Of a stretch of 64,000 nt of DNA, positions 24,535 through 33,671 are shown in pieces (within the stretch, counting starts at the first letter, position 1; every line of letters starts with the position of its first letter). The translations under genes and the position numbers were made by a program. The notes under the pieces were generated by a model. It was not told the DNA's origin. It made no database searches and worked only from the letters and a program-made list of their open reading frames with translations. This DNA is from Catenulispora pinistramenti. Its GTDB lineage: Bacteria; Actinomycetota; Actinomycetes; Streptomycetales; Catenulisporaceae. Where the stretch lies: assembly GCF_018274385.1 (NCBI RefSeq), contig NZ_JAAFYZ010000022.1, forward strand, positions 1 through 64,000, read 5' to 3'.

Positions 24535-26028
24535 TCAGACTGCGGGCAGAACGACCGTCGACCCGGACCGGACCTCGATGCGGAAGGCCTGGCGGCCGGC
24601 CGCGAAGCGGGGGTACGCGCCGCCGCTGATCTGGACACGTAATCGGTGGCCGGGGAGGAAGCGGTGTGCGGTGGAGGACATCGCGACGGTGATCGTGAGC
24701 GGCGGCGGTCCGGTCACCCGGGTGATGCCGTCGCAGACGTTCCAGGAATGACCACGTTCGTCGACGTCGCAGAGCCGGACGAACAGCGTCGCGGCGAGGG
24801 GTTCCGCGCCAGGCCCGACCAGGATTTCGGCGGCCACCGCGCCGATCACCTCGGTCGGTTCGGTCAGCGGCGGACCGGTGAATACGAGGACATCGTCACG
24901 CTCCTCCAAACTCTTGTTGTTCTGGACTCCTGGCTTCTGCGCCAGGCTGTTGCCGCCGACTGACGGAGTCGGATCGTCAGGGTCGTAGCGGACGACGCCC
25001 ACAGCGACGTCCGTACGCGGCGGTTCGCGGCTCAGAGCTCCGCCAGGGTGCGGGTACCAGGACAGCGGGATGGCCGCCGGCGGCCAGGCCGACAGGTCGC
25101 GCCATCCGGTGGTGCGGCCGACAGCCACGCGTATCTGCCCTTGAGGCGGGGCGGGGCCGATGAGGTGCCCGCGTAACCAGGCCAGCGATTCGGCGAAGAT
25201 TCTCGCGGCCCCTTTCCGCAACGCCGAGGTGTGCGTCCAGGGCCCGATCAGCAGCGATCGGTGTCCGGCGGGCAGTCGGCCGTACTGCTGGAGCGCCTGG
25301 TCCAGAGCCACGTCGGCCCAGCCGCTGATCACCAGCGTCGGGACGGCGAGGCGGTCGGCTGCGTCGAGCAGATCCGTGCCCTGCCAATAGCCGTCGCCGG
25401 CGGTGGAGTCGGGGTCGGGGTGGGTCGCGGCACCATGGAATCGGCGCGGGCCGGGAAGCTGTGTCTTGACCATGGTGGTCGCGATCAGGGCGTCGTCGAG
25501 GGCGAAGACCCCGCTTCGGTGGAAGAGGCCACGCGGATTGTGCAGCGGCATCTGCATCACCATCGCCTTCAGTTCAGGTGGCGGGGCGGCGGCCAGGGCC
25601 CAGTGCGCGTAGGCCACCGCGCTGGGGCCGACCAGCCCGAGCCGGCCGTCGAACCAGGGCCGCCGCCGCAGCCAGGCGACCGTCGAGCGGCCATCGGGCC
25701 CGTCATCGCGCCAGGGCTGGAAGACGCCGCCGGATCCGGCTGTGCCGCGAGTGCTCTGTAACAGCACGTGGAAGCCCTGCTCGGCGAAGGCCACGCCGTA
25801 CAACGCCGCCCATCGGAAGCCACGGCCGTACGGCGAGCGCACGAGCAGGGTCGGGAAGTCCTGCGGCGTCCCCGAATCGGGCAAGTCGGGGAAGTAGTGG
25901 TCGGCCAGCAGCTCGACGCCGTCGGCCATCGGTATGCGCAGCCCGGGCTCACAGGACACGGCGTACCGCGGGGCGGGCATCCCGCGCAGGACTCGGCGGG
26001 CTATACGGGTGCTGACTGGGAGCTTCAT
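24535..26028 (-). CDS. CocE/NonD family (S15-type) alpha/beta hydrolase
   Basis: Hydrolase of 497 residues of the X-Pro dipeptidyl-peptidase/cocaine esterase family. The N-terminal alpha/beta domain has the GPSAVAY nucleophile elbow (Ser near residue 136), a later SGWADVAL Asp region and GPWTHT for the His. The C-terminal third is the jelly-roll domain typical of the family (HRFLPGHRLRVQISGG). The start is ATG 26028. It is divergent from a TetR regulator with a perfect operator between. No signal peptide is clear. Confidence 0.87.
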   Translation of the reverse strand: MKLPVSTRIARRVLRGMPAPRYAVSCEPGLRIPMADGVELLADHYFPDLPDSGTPQDFPTLLVRSPYGRGFRWAALYGVAFAEQGFHVLLQSTRGTAGSGGVFQPWRDDGPDGRSTVAWLRRRPWFDGRLGLVGPSAVAYAHWALAAAPPPELKAMVMQMPLHNPRGLFHRSGVFALDDALIATTMVKTQLPGPRRFHGAATHPDPDSTAGDGYWQGTDLLDAADRLAVPTLVISGWADVALDQALQQYGRLPAGHRSLLIGPWTHTSALRKGAARIFAESLAWLRGHLIGPAPPQGQIRVAVGRTTGWRDLSAWPPAAIPLSWYPHPGGALSREPPRTDVAVGVVRYDPDDPTPSVGGNSLAQKPGVQNNKSLEERDDVLVFTGPPLTEPTEVIGAVAAEILVGPGAEPLAATLFVRLCDVDERGHSWNVCDGITRVTGPPPLTITVAMSSTAHRFLPGHRLRVQISGGAYPRFAAGRQAFRIEVRSGSTVVLPAV

Positions 26029-26090
26029 GATGCTGCCTCCTTGGTTGCGGACTTGGTGCCGGAAAGTGATGGATCTTGTGCGGAGAGTAG

Positions 26091-26111
26091 TTCTCGTATC
26101 ACGTACGAGAA
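26091..26111. promoter_or_regulatory. TetR operator
   Basis: Perfect arms TTCTCGTA (26091-26098) and TACGAGAA (26104-26111) flank a 5-bp centre between the hydrolase and TetR starts. The size fits a TetR dimer site. Confidence 0.85.
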
Positions 26112-26159
26112 TAGAGCTGTCAAGATTGACTGCGCAACCGATCTCGAGAGGAAGTCGGC

Positions 26160-26855
26160 GTGGATCCCGAAACGCTGTGGTCAGAGCGTCGAAATCACCT
26201 AGGACGGCCCCCGGCGCACACCCGGGAGGCCGTCGTCGCCACCGCGATCGGCGTCGCGGACGCCGAAGGCCTGTCCGGTCTCACCATGCGCGCGGTGGCG
26301 ACCAGCCTCGGCTCCGGCACGATGTCGCTGTACACGTATGTGTCCGAGCGCGATGCCCTGCTGGAGCTGATGATCGACGCCGTGACCGGGGAGCAGGAAC
26401 TGCCCACGGCCTCCGGCGACTGGCGTGCCGACCTGGCCGCCTTCGCCCGAGCCCAGCGGACCCTGCTGCGCCGCCACCCCTGGCTTCCGGTGGCGCTGAC
26501 CGGCCGCCGCACGCTGGGCCCGAACGCCCTCAAAGCGCTGGACCACGGGCTCGCGCTGCTGGAGCCCTCAGGCCTGGCGCCGAGCGAGCGTGCCGAGGCG
26601 GTGGCGCTGGTCAGCGGTTTCGTGATCACGTACATCGGCCGCGAGGTGGCGGAGCACCAGGCGCTGGGACGCGCCGGCGACGCACGGCAGTTCAGCGAGT
26701 CGAACGCGCGCTACCTGGCTGCCGCAACGGCGTCCGGCGCTTATCCGCACCTCGCGGCGGCGATGGCGGACACGGCGGCGAGCCCCGAGCAGCCGCCGGA
26801 CCCCGACCAGGCCTTCGAGCGGATGCTGGCGCGGCTGATCAGCGGGTTGGGATAG
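26160..26855 (+). CDS. TetR-family regulator (TetR_C_1 type)
   Basis: Regulator of 231 residues. The HTH is at about residues 22-68 (LTMRAVATSLGSGTMSLYTYVSERDAL), and the long C-terminal ligand domain resembles that of tetracycline-type repressors. The start is GTG 26160, 48 bp after a perfect palindrome. It is divergent from the CocE-type hydrolase, its probable target. Confidence 0.88.
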   Translation: MDPETLWSERRNHLGRPPAHTREAVVATAIGVADAEGLSGLTMRAVATSLGSGTMSLYTYVSERDALLELMIDAVTGEQELPTASGDWRADLAAFARAQRTLLRRHPWLPVALTGRRTLGPNALKALDHGLALLEPSGLAPSERAEAVALVSGFVITYIGREVAEHQALGRAGDARQFSESNARYLAAATASGAYPHLAAAMADTAASPEQPPDPDQAFERMLARLISGLG

Positions 26856-26946
26856 TGGCCCATCCCGTCGTGCCGAACGAAGCAACCTGTCTGCCAACCG
26901 GACGTCACTGTGTTGAGAGCCGAAGTCGTCCTGGAGAGGGAAACTC

Positions 26947-27828
26947 ATGAACGTCAAGGTGCCCGTCGCCCTGGCCATCCTCGCGGTGTCCGCCGTCGGG
27001 GTGAGCGCCTGCGCGTCCTCCCCGTCCAAGAGCGCCGCGTCCACGCCGGCCGGCGCCGACACCGGATCGACCTCGGCCACGTCCGACCTCGCCGCGACGA
27101 CCTCGGCGACCTCGGCAACGTCGTCCTCCTCGTCGTCGGCGGCCTCCAGCACATCGAGCCCGGCCGGCACCCCCGCCACTTCGAGCTCGGCCACCTCGCA
27201 CGGCCCGGTCCGCACCGACATCCCGGCCGGCGCGATGCTGGCCCAGTCGGATCTGGCCCGTCCCACGCGCGGGATCTGGACGTCCTCCGGCCTCGACCAG
27301 AACACCCCCGGCCAGCAGGTCCTCGATCCGGACAACTGCGATCCGATCCTGCGTCCGCAAGCCCCCGACCCGCGGTACCCGCACAACCCCGCCTGGGCGA
27401 ACATGCGCAGCTCGATGTGGACGGGGGCGAACAACGCGCAGGTCAGCGAGTCGGTGATCACCTACACCTCGGCTGCCGCCGCAGGCCAGGACCTGGCTAC
27501 GCACAAGAGCTGGATCGCGAACTGCGCGGCCCGATTCCAGTGGACCGACCAACCTTCGAGGGCCGTGATCACGACCGCCGCCCTGGACGGTGTGAGCGAC
27601 GCCTACGGCATCCGCGTGGTCATGTACCCGCCGGACCAGCCGGCCTCGGTGGCGAAGGTCGAGGCCTACGACTACATGGCGGTGATCCTGCGGGGCAACA
27701 GCCTCACCGTCCTGAACGTGTCCGACGGGGCCTCGGACTCCACCAAGGCGCAGGATCCGGGGTCGACCGCCTTCGGGCACGACGTGCAGGCCGCCGCGTC
27801 GAAGCTGGCCGCGACCTTCGCGCAGTAG
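26947..27828 (+). CDS. Lipoprotein with PknH-like sensor domain
   Basis: Exported lipoprotein of 293 residues. The lipobox is VSAC (Cys about residue 22). A Ser/Thr/Ala-rich linker (about 25-85) leads to a folded domain of about 200 residues with conserved-looking cysteines (DNCDPI and WIANCAAR), like the extracellular PknH-type sensor domain. The start is ATG 26947. It is a single gene after the TetR gene. Confidence 0.8.
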   Translation: MNVKVPVALAILAVSAVGVSACASSPSKSAASTPAGADTGSTSATSDLAATTSATSATSSSSSSAASSTSSPAGTPATSSSATSHGPVRTDIPAGAMLAQSDLARPTRGIWTSSGLDQNTPGQQVLDPDNCDPILRPQAPDPRYPHNPAWANMRSSMWTGANNAQVSESVITYTSAAAAGQDLATHKSWIANCAARFQWTDQPSRAVITTAALDGVSDAYGIRVVMYPPDQPASVAKVEAYDYMAVILRGNSLTVLNVSDGASDSTKAQDPGSTAFGHDVQAAASKLAATFAQ

Positions 27829-27863
27829 ACCTGAGCCGCCGACCAAGCCGATGAATAGAACCG

Positions 27864-28841
27864 TCAGCGAACCGCCGCCTCGGCGGCGACCGGGTCCTCC
27901 TCCCGGCCCCACCGCGAAGGACTCACCCCTTTCGCCCGCTTGAAAGCCACGCTGAACGCGAACGCGTCCTGATACCCGACCGCCCGAGCCGCGGCGGCGA
28001 CCGTCGTCGCCGCTTCCTCGCGCAGCAGGTCGGCGGCCAGCGTCATCCGCCAGTCGGTCAGATAGGCCATCGGCGGCTGCCCGACCAGCCGGGCGAAGCG
28101 GGCGGCGAACGCGGCCCGTGACATCCCCGCCACCTCCGCGAGCTCGGCGACCGTCCAGGGCCGGGCCGGATCGGTGTGCAGCTGGTCGAGGGCGGTGCCG
28201 ATCGAGGGGTCGGTGAGTGCGGCATACCAGGACGGGTCGGCCGGGCCGATGCTCGCGCACCACGAGCGCAGCGCGAGGACCAGCACCAGATCCAGCGAGC
28301 GGTTCAGCACGGCGTCCTGCCCGGGCTCGTCGCGCGCGGCCTCACCGGCCAACAGGTCCAGGGCGGCGCCGGTGCGCGGCCCGGCCGGGATGACGGCCAG
28401 CGGCGGGAGCATCGCCAGCAGTCGGCGGCCGGCCTCGCCGCGCAGCTGGAACATGCCACGCAGCACCCTGGTCGCCCCGGGCAGCCCGTCGCCCCAGGTA
28501 CGCGGAGCCAGGCGCCCCTCCATGACGGCTTGCGCCCGCGAGCCGCCGAGCAGCTGCTTGCGACCGCCGCGGATCAGCACCTGCGGCGGCGTCGCCAGGT
28601 CGTCGGAGATCGTGTGCCGCGCGCTGTGGGCGACCAGGGCGATGTCCCCGGCCGCGAGCCGGGTCGGCGGCACCGCGGGCACATCCTCCAGCCGCAGCAT
28701 CGCCGGGCCGCCGAAGGTGGCGAACACTGTGAGCGCCGGGGGGTCGGCGTACGTCATCGACCACGGCGGCCGTTGGATCAGCTGCCGCACCCGCGCGTCT
28801 GTGGCCCCGGCGCGGCGGAGCAGATCGCTGAGCGTGTCCAC
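27864..28841 (-). CDS. AraC-family regulator
   Basis: Regulator of 325 residues. The N-terminal cupin_6 domain (about 1-190) holds a ligand pocket. The C-terminal AraC HTH pair (about 215-310) shows TVAELAEVAGMSRAAFAARF and TVAAAARAVGYQDAFAFSVAFKR. The start is taken as GTG 28841 because homologues begin at DTLSDLLR; a TTG at 28865 is also possible. It is divergent from the NmrA-like gene, a common AraC-type arrangement. Confidence 0.87.
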   Translation of the reverse strand: MDTLSDLLRRAGATDARVRQLIQRPPWSMTYADPPALTVFATFGGPAMLRLEDVPAVPPTRLAAGDIALVAHSARHTISDDLATPPQVLIRGGRKQLLGGSRAQAVMEGRLAPRTWGDGLPGATRVLRGMFQLRGEAGRRLLAMLPPLAVIPAGPRTGAALDLLAGEAARDEPGQDAVLNRSLDLVLVLALRSWCASIGPADPSWYAALTDPSIGTALDQLHTDPARPWTVAELAEVAGMSRAAFAARFARLVGQPPMAYLTDWRMTLAADLLREEAATTVAAAARAVGYQDAFAFSVAFKRAKGVSPSRWGREEDPVAAEAAVR

Positions 28842-28922
28842 ATCGCCGAGGCTAGACGATCGCAAAGGTTTCGGCGACGTTCTCCCATGGAGAGTCCAGA
28901 CCCATCACGGTTACCTGGAGAG

Positions 28923-29753
28923 GTGAAGAACTTCCTGATCCTGGGCGGCACCGGCAAGACCGGCCGCCGCATCGCGTCCCGCCTCACCGCCGCCGGCCAC
29001 GAGGTCCGCACCGCCAGCCGCACCGGCGGTGACGTCCGGCTCGACCTCGACGACCCCGCCACCCACGCCCCGGCCCTGGCCGGCATCACCGCCGCCTACC
29101 TCATCGAACCCGGGAGCGTCGCCGGCGTCACGGACCCGCCCCGGATGGCGGCCCTGGTCGACGCCGCGGTGACGGCGGGGGTCCAACGCCTGGTCCTGCT
29201 CTCCGCACCCGGCGCCGACCGGGAGACCCACCCGCTCCACACCACCGAGCAGGCGGTCCGCGGGTCGGGTCTGGAATGGACCGTCCTGCGCCCGGGCTGG
29301 TTCGCGCAGAACTTCAGCGAGGACTTCTGGCTCCCGGCGGTCCGCAGCGGGACGCTCGCCTTCCCGGCCGGCGAGGCCCGGCTGCCCTTCATCGACGCCG
29401 AGGACATCGCCGACGTCGCCACGGCGGCGCTCACCGCGGACGGCCACCACGGCCAGGTCTATGAGCTCAGGGGTCCGCGATCGATCGGCTTCGGCGAGGC
29501 GGCCGACCTGATCGCCAAGGCGTCCGGAAGGCCGCTCCAGTACCTCGCGATCACCCCCGAGGCCTTCCTCGAGCAGCAGCTCTCCCGCGGCGTCCCGCAG
29601 CAGGTGGCCGAGCGTATGACCGGCCTGATGACGATTGACAGCACCCGCGGTCCCGACGGCCCGACCGACGGTGTCGAACGCGCGTTGGGACGTGCCCCGC
29701 GCCGGTTCGAGGACTTCGTCGTCGCGGCGGCGGCCACCGGCTGCTGGAGCTGA
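28923..29753 (+). CDS. NmrA-like NAD(P)-binding protein
   Basis: Atypical short-chain dehydrogenase-fold protein of 276 residues. The dinucleotide motif GGTGKTG starts at residue 8 and an NmrA-type core continues through VLLSAPGADRE and LRPGWFAQNF. The start is uncertain: GTG 28923 fits the fold but has GGAG only 2 nt away, while ATG 28887 adds 12 residues without a ribosome site. It is divergent from the AraC gene, which probably controls it. The role may be quinone or azo reduction, or redox sensing. Confidence 0.82.
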   Translation: MKNFLILGGTGKTGRRIASRLTAAGHEVRTASRTGGDVRLDLDDPATHAPALAGITAAYLIEPGSVAGVTDPPRMAALVDAAVTAGVQRLVLLSAPGADRETHPLHTTEQAVRGSGLEWTVLRPGWFAQNFSEDFWLPAVRSGTLAFPAGEARLPFIDAEDIADVATAALTADGHHGQVYELRGPRSIGFGEAADLIAKASGRPLQYLAITPEAFLEQQLSRGVPQQVAERMTGLMTIDSTRGPDGPTDGVERALGRAPRRFEDFVVAAAATGCWS

Positions 29754-29881
29754 GGGCTGAGCTGAGCGCCGCCGGGGGCGCCGGGGTCGCGGAGGCCGCG
29801 GGGTCGCGAGTTTTCACCGGATGGCGGCAGCCCCGCGCCGCCCGGGGCGCGCCGCCGCCGCGCCCCGGTTACTAAGGACCC

Positions 29882-30793
29882 ATGCCCGACTTCCTGACCG
29901 GTGAGCAATACGAGATCACCGCCGGCCCCTACCGCGCGGTGATCACGGAAGCAGGAGCGGGGCTCAGAGAGCTGACCCACGACGGCGAACCCCTCGTCCT
30001 CACCTACGCCGCCGACGAACCCGCGCCGGCTGCGTTCGGGCAGCTCCTGATCCCCTGGCCGAACCGGGTGGACCGGGGCCGCTACCGCTTCGACGGCCGC
30101 GACCACCAGCTCGACCTGTCCGAGCCGGAGCTGGACAACGCCATCCACGGGCTCACACGCTGGTCTCCGTGGTCCCTCGTGGAGCAGAGCCCCGACGCCG
30201 TCAGCCTGGCCTACTCGCTGCCCGGCTCGACCGGCTACCCGTTCCGCCTCGGCCTCCAGGCCGAGTACCGCCTGGACGCCGCCGCCGGTCTGACGGTCAC
30301 GCTCACCGCGACCAACCCCGGCACCCGGGCGCTGCCCTACGCGCACGGCATGCACCCCTACATCACCGTCGGCGAGCCGCTGGACACCTGCACGATCCAG
30401 CTCCCGGGCACCCAGTACCAAGCGGTGGACGACCGGATGATCCCGACCGGCGGCCCGAAGGACGTCACCGGCAGCGAGTACGACCTGCGCGCCGGCCGGG
30501 TCCTCGGCGACCAGAAGATCGACATCGCCTTCACCGGCCTGGACCGCGGAGCCGACGGCCTGGCCCGGGTCCGCCTGACCGGCAGCCGGCGCAGCACCTC
30601 GTTCTGGTCGGACCGGGCCCAGCCCTGGCTGGAGATCTACACCGCCGACAGCGTCCCCGCCGAGAGCCGCCGCCGCGGCCTGGGCTGCGAGCCGATGACC
30701 GGCCCGCCGAACGCCCTGGCCAGCGGCGTGGACCTGATCCGTCTGGAACCGGGCGCGCAGTACCGCGGCTCGTGGGGGATCGCAGCCGGCTGA
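29882..30793 (+). CDS. Aldose 1-epimerase family protein
   Basis: Mutarotase-like enzyme of 303 residues that interconverts sugar anomers. Family features are the first conserved His region (NAIHGLTRWSPW), the second (YAHGMHPYITVG) with the catalytic His, and a late Glu (CEPMTGPPNAL). The start is ATG 29882 with AAGGA upstream. It is followed by the G6PD-like gene on the same strand after a short 12-bp repeat, which suggests a sugar-use role. Confidence 0.9.
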   Translation: MPDFLTGEQYEITAGPYRAVITEAGAGLRELTHDGEPLVLTYAADEPAPAAFGQLLIPWPNRVDRGRYRFDGRDHQLDLSEPELDNAIHGLTRWSPWSLVEQSPDAVSLAYSLPGSTGYPFRLGLQAEYRLDAAAGLTVTLTATNPGTRALPYAHGMHPYITVGEPLDTCTIQLPGTQYQAVDDRMIPTGGPKDVTGSEYDLRAGRVLGDQKIDIAFTGLDRGADGLARVRLTGSRRSTSFWSDRAQPWLEIYTADSVPAESRRRGLGCEPMTGPPNALASGVDLIRLEPGAQYRGSWGIAAG

Positions 30794-30818
30794 TCGGCGC
30801 CGACCTCCACAGCCCACC

Positions 30819-30866
30819 AGCCACCAGTCCAGCCACCAGTCCAGCCGCCAGTCCAGCCGCCGCCAC
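30819..30866. repeat. 12-bp repeat, about 4 units
   Basis: AGCCACCAGTCC-type units lie head to tail between the epimerase stop and the G6PD-like start. The last unit is degenerate. Confidence 0.7.
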
Positions 30867-30884
30867 CAGCAAGGGAGCCCGCTC

Positions 30885-32429
30885 ATGCCGTTGTCCCCCG
30901 CCGTGACCTCGACCCACAACGCCGACATGGAGGGCGCCGACGTCCTGGTGCTCTACGGCATCACCGGCGACCTGGCCAAGAAGATGCTGCTGCCGGCGCT
31001 GTACAAGCTCACCGAGCGCGGCCTGCTCAAGGTCCCGGTGGTCGGCGTGGCCTATTCGGACTTCGATGACGCGGCGCTGCGCACGCACGCCCGCCAATCG
31101 GTGATCGACGCCGGCTACGAGCTCGACGAGAAGGTGTTCAAGAAGTTCGCCGCCGACCTGAGCATCGTCACCGGCGACTTCACCGACCCGGCGATCTACG
31201 CGAAGGTCGGCAAGGCGATCGCCGGCAAGGGCTTCGCCGCGCACTACCTCGCGATCCCGCCCTCGCTGTTCGACAAGGTCGCCGCCGGGCTGGCCGGGGC
31301 CGGGCTGAACAAGAACGCCCGGCTGGTCGTGGAGAAGCCGTTCGGCGACGACCTGGCCTCGGCGCGGCAGCTGGAAGCCGATCTGGAGCAGTACTTCGAC
31401 CGCGACCACCTGCTGCGCGTCGACCACTTCCTGGGCGACGAGTCCGTCGAGGGCCTGGGCACCTTCCGGTTCGGCAACACCCTGCTGGCGCCGGTGTGGG
31501 ACCGCTCCTCGATCGACAACGTGCAGATCACCCTGGCCGAGGACTTCGACGTCGCCGACCGCGGCTCCTTCTACGACGCCGTCGGCTGCCTGCGCGACGT
31601 GGTCCAGAACCACCTGTTCCAGGTCATGACCCTGCTCGCGATGGACCCGCCGACCATCGCCGACCCGCAGGCACAGGCCCTGGAGAAGTGGCGGCTGCTG
31701 CACTCGGTGCGGACCGTCGAGGCGGCGGACGTCGTGCGCGGGCAGTACGAGGGCTACCTCGACGTGCCGGGCGTGAAGAAGGGCTCGCAGACCGAGACCT
31801 ACATCGCGCTGCGGCTGTGGATCGACAACTGGCGCTGGGCCGGGGTCCCGTTCTACATCCGCAGCGGCAAGGCGCTGGCGGTGACCGCGACCGAGGTGTG
31901 CGTGCAGCTGCGGCGGCCGCCGTCCGAGCTGTTCCGGGGCCTGGCCGGCGACGTCCCGCCGAACCTGATCCGGATCCGGCTGGAGCCCGGCGCCGGGATC
32001 GCGTTCGAGCTGATGGCCCGGCGCGGCGAGCGCGGCGAGCTGCCGGTGGCGTTCCCGATGGGCATCGACTTCGAGAAGGTGCTCGGCGGGCAGGCCAAGC
32101 CCTACGAGAACATCCTCTACGCGGCGATCGTCGGCGACTCCAGCGGCTTCGCGTTCTTCCCGGCCATCGAGGAGAGCTGGCGCATCGTCGGCGACATCCT
32201 CAAGAGCACCAAGCCGACCGTCTACAAGGCCGGCAGCTGGGGCCCGGACCAGGCGGCGAAGCTGCCCGGCCCGGACGGCTGGCACAACCCGGCCGAGGAG
32301 CTGTTGGACGACTCGCGGGTCCAGGCCGAGGCAGCGGCCGCGCCGAAGCTGTCGGCCTACGACAAGGGCCGGGCCGCGGCGAAGGGACAGACCGTGCCGA
32401 AGGGCCGGACCGCGGCGAAGAAGAAGTAG
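30885..32429 (+). CDS. zwf: Glucose-6-phosphate dehydrogenase family protein (variant)
   Basis: Oxidises glucose-6-phosphate with NAD(P)+ at the head of the pentose phosphate path, if active. The protein has 514 residues. The cofactor loop is GITGDLAKK. The active-site signature reads RVDHFLGDE where the usual form is DHYLGKE, so the phosphate-binding Lys is Asp. The catalytic His in VQNHL and a second site RSGK are kept. The C-terminus is an unusual Lys/Ala-rich tail of about 30 residues. The next gene (K+ channel) follows a strong hairpin. Confidence 0.87.
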   Translation: MPLSPAVTSTHNADMEGADVLVLYGITGDLAKKMLLPALYKLTERGLLKVPVVGVAYSDFDDAALRTHARQSVIDAGYELDEKVFKKFAADLSIVTGDFTDPAIYAKVGKAIAGKGFAAHYLAIPPSLFDKVAAGLAGAGLNKNARLVVEKPFGDDLASARQLEADLEQYFDRDHLLRVDHFLGDESVEGLGTFRFGNTLLAPVWDRSSIDNVQITLAEDFDVADRGSFYDAVGCLRDVVQNHLFQVMTLLAMDPPTIADPQAQALEKWRLLHSVRTVEAADVVRGQYEGYLDVPGVKKGSQTETYIALRLWIDNWRWAGVPFYIRSGKALAVTATEVCVQLRRPPSELFRGLAGDVPPNLIRIRLEPGAGIAFELMARRGERGELPVAFPMGIDFEKVLGGQAKPYENILYAAIVGDSSGFAFFPAIEESWRIVGDILKSTKPTVYKAGSWGPDQAAKLPGPDGWHNPAEELLDDSRVQAEAAAAPKLSAYDKGRAAAKGQTVPKGRTAAKKK

Positions 32430-32469
32430 GACAGACCGCGCCGAAGAAGAAGTCGGACCGACCGGGAAA

Positions 32470-32499
32470 GCGAACCACTGCCAGGGTGCGGTGGTTCGC
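32470..32499. terminator. Terminator hairpin after the G6PD-like gene
   Basis: Perfect arms GCGAACCAC (32470-32478) and GTGGTTCGC (32491-32499), extendable by one pair, enclose a 12-nt loop. It lies 40 bp after the stop and 38 bp before the K+ channel start. Confidence 0.7.
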
Positions 32500-32537
32500 T
32501 CCCTGATGTCCGGCTATCCGCCGATTACACTCGGCAC

Positions 32538-33671
32538 GTGCCGGTCACCCCCGCCGGCGGCGCCGACGGCCGGGTGTGCTCCGTCGACCAAAGCCGCTCC
32601 CTGCTGCGGATCCCGCGCCGCGTGCACCCTCCGCTGACCACCATCACCTGGCGGCTGGCGCTGGCCCTGGGGATCGTCGTGCTGGGCGCGGTCGTGGTCT
32701 GGTTCGGCCGGGACGGCTACCGCGACTCCACCGGCCGGCCGGTGGGCTGGCTGACCGCGTTCTACTACTCGACCGTCACCCTGACCACCATCGGCTACGG
32801 CGACGTGGTCCCGGTCAGCGACACCGCGCGCCTGGTCAACACCCTGGTCATCACCCCGCTGCGGCTCAGCTTCCTGCTGATCCTGGTCGGTACCACGCTG
32901 CGGGCGCTCACCGAGCGCACCCGGGCGCAGTGGCGCGAGCAGAAATGGAGGCACAAGGTGCGCGCTCACGCCCTGGTCATCGGCTACGGCACCAAGGGCC
33001 GGGCGGCGGTGGACACGCTGCTGTTCCGCGGCTGGCGGCCGCGCGACGTGGTGGTGGTCGACGTGGACCGGGAGGCGGTCCAGGACGCGAACCGGGTCGG
33101 ACTGGTCGGGGTGGTCGGCGACGGCACCCGCACCGCGGTGCTGGACCGGGCCGAGGTCCGCAAGGCCGCGCAGGTGATGGTGACCACCGGCCGCGACGAC
33201 ACCGCGGTGCTGGCCGTGCTGACCGTGCGCCGGATGCACAAGCGGGTGGCGATCACCGCCTCGGTGAAGCAGACCGAGAACGCCCCGCTGCTGCGCGACA
33301 GCGGCGCGGACGTCGTCATCACCTCCTCGGAGGTGGCCGGGCAGCTGGTCGGGACGGCCGCGGTGAACCCGACCGTGGGCATCGTGATGGAGGACATGCT
33401 CTCCGGCCTGGACCTGCGGGTGCTGGAGCGCGATCCGGCGCCGGCCGAGATCGGGCTGGTGCCGCAGCAGGTCCGGGAGGCGGTGATGGCCGTGGTCCGG
33501 GAGGGCAAACCGGTGCTCTACGACGATCCCGGGCTCGGGGTCATCCGGTCCGGCGACCAACTCGTGGTGCTGCGTTCGACGCCGCCGGAGCCGCCGGCCG
33601 AGCTGCACCGGAGGCGGCGGCTCCGGCGGCCGCGGTTCACCGGCGATCCTGGCGACGATCAGCGGGATTGA
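32538..33671 (+). CDS. Two-TM potassium channel with RCK domain
   Basis: Ion channel of 377 residues. TM1 is at about 38-58, the pore carries the K+ selectivity filter TTIGYGD, and TM2 follows at about 105-125. The cytoplasmic part is an RCK_N domain with a dinucleotide loop (VIGYGTKG) and an RCK_C domain at the end (VRSG-type DQLVVL). The start is GTG 32538. The 3' end overlaps the convergent sugar porter gene by 35 bp. The ligand (NAD or other) is not clear. Confidence 0.92.
   Translation: MPVTPAGGADGRVCSVDQSRSLLRIPRRVHPPLTTITWRLALALGIVVLGAVVVWFGRDGYRDSTGRPVGWLTAFYYSTVTLTTIGYGDVVPVSDTARLVNTLVITPLRLSFLLILVGTTLRALTERTRAQWREQKWRHKVRAHALVIGYGTKGRAAVDTLLFRGWRPRDVVVVDVDREAVQDANRVGLVGVVGDGTRTAVLDRAEVRKAAQVMVTTGRDDTAVLAVLTVRRMHKRVAITASVKQTENAPLLRDSGADVVITSSEVAGQLVGTAAVNPTVGIVMEDMLSGLDLRVLERDPAPAEIGLVPQQVREAVMAVVREGKPVLYDDPGLGVIRSGDQLVVLRSTPPEPPAELHRRRRLRRPRFTGDPGDDQRD

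Noticed and set aside
31496-32506. 336-residue frame overlapping the G6PD-like gene
   Set aside because: Low-complexity Arg/Ala product with no domain; it overlaps a well-supported enzyme on the same strand.
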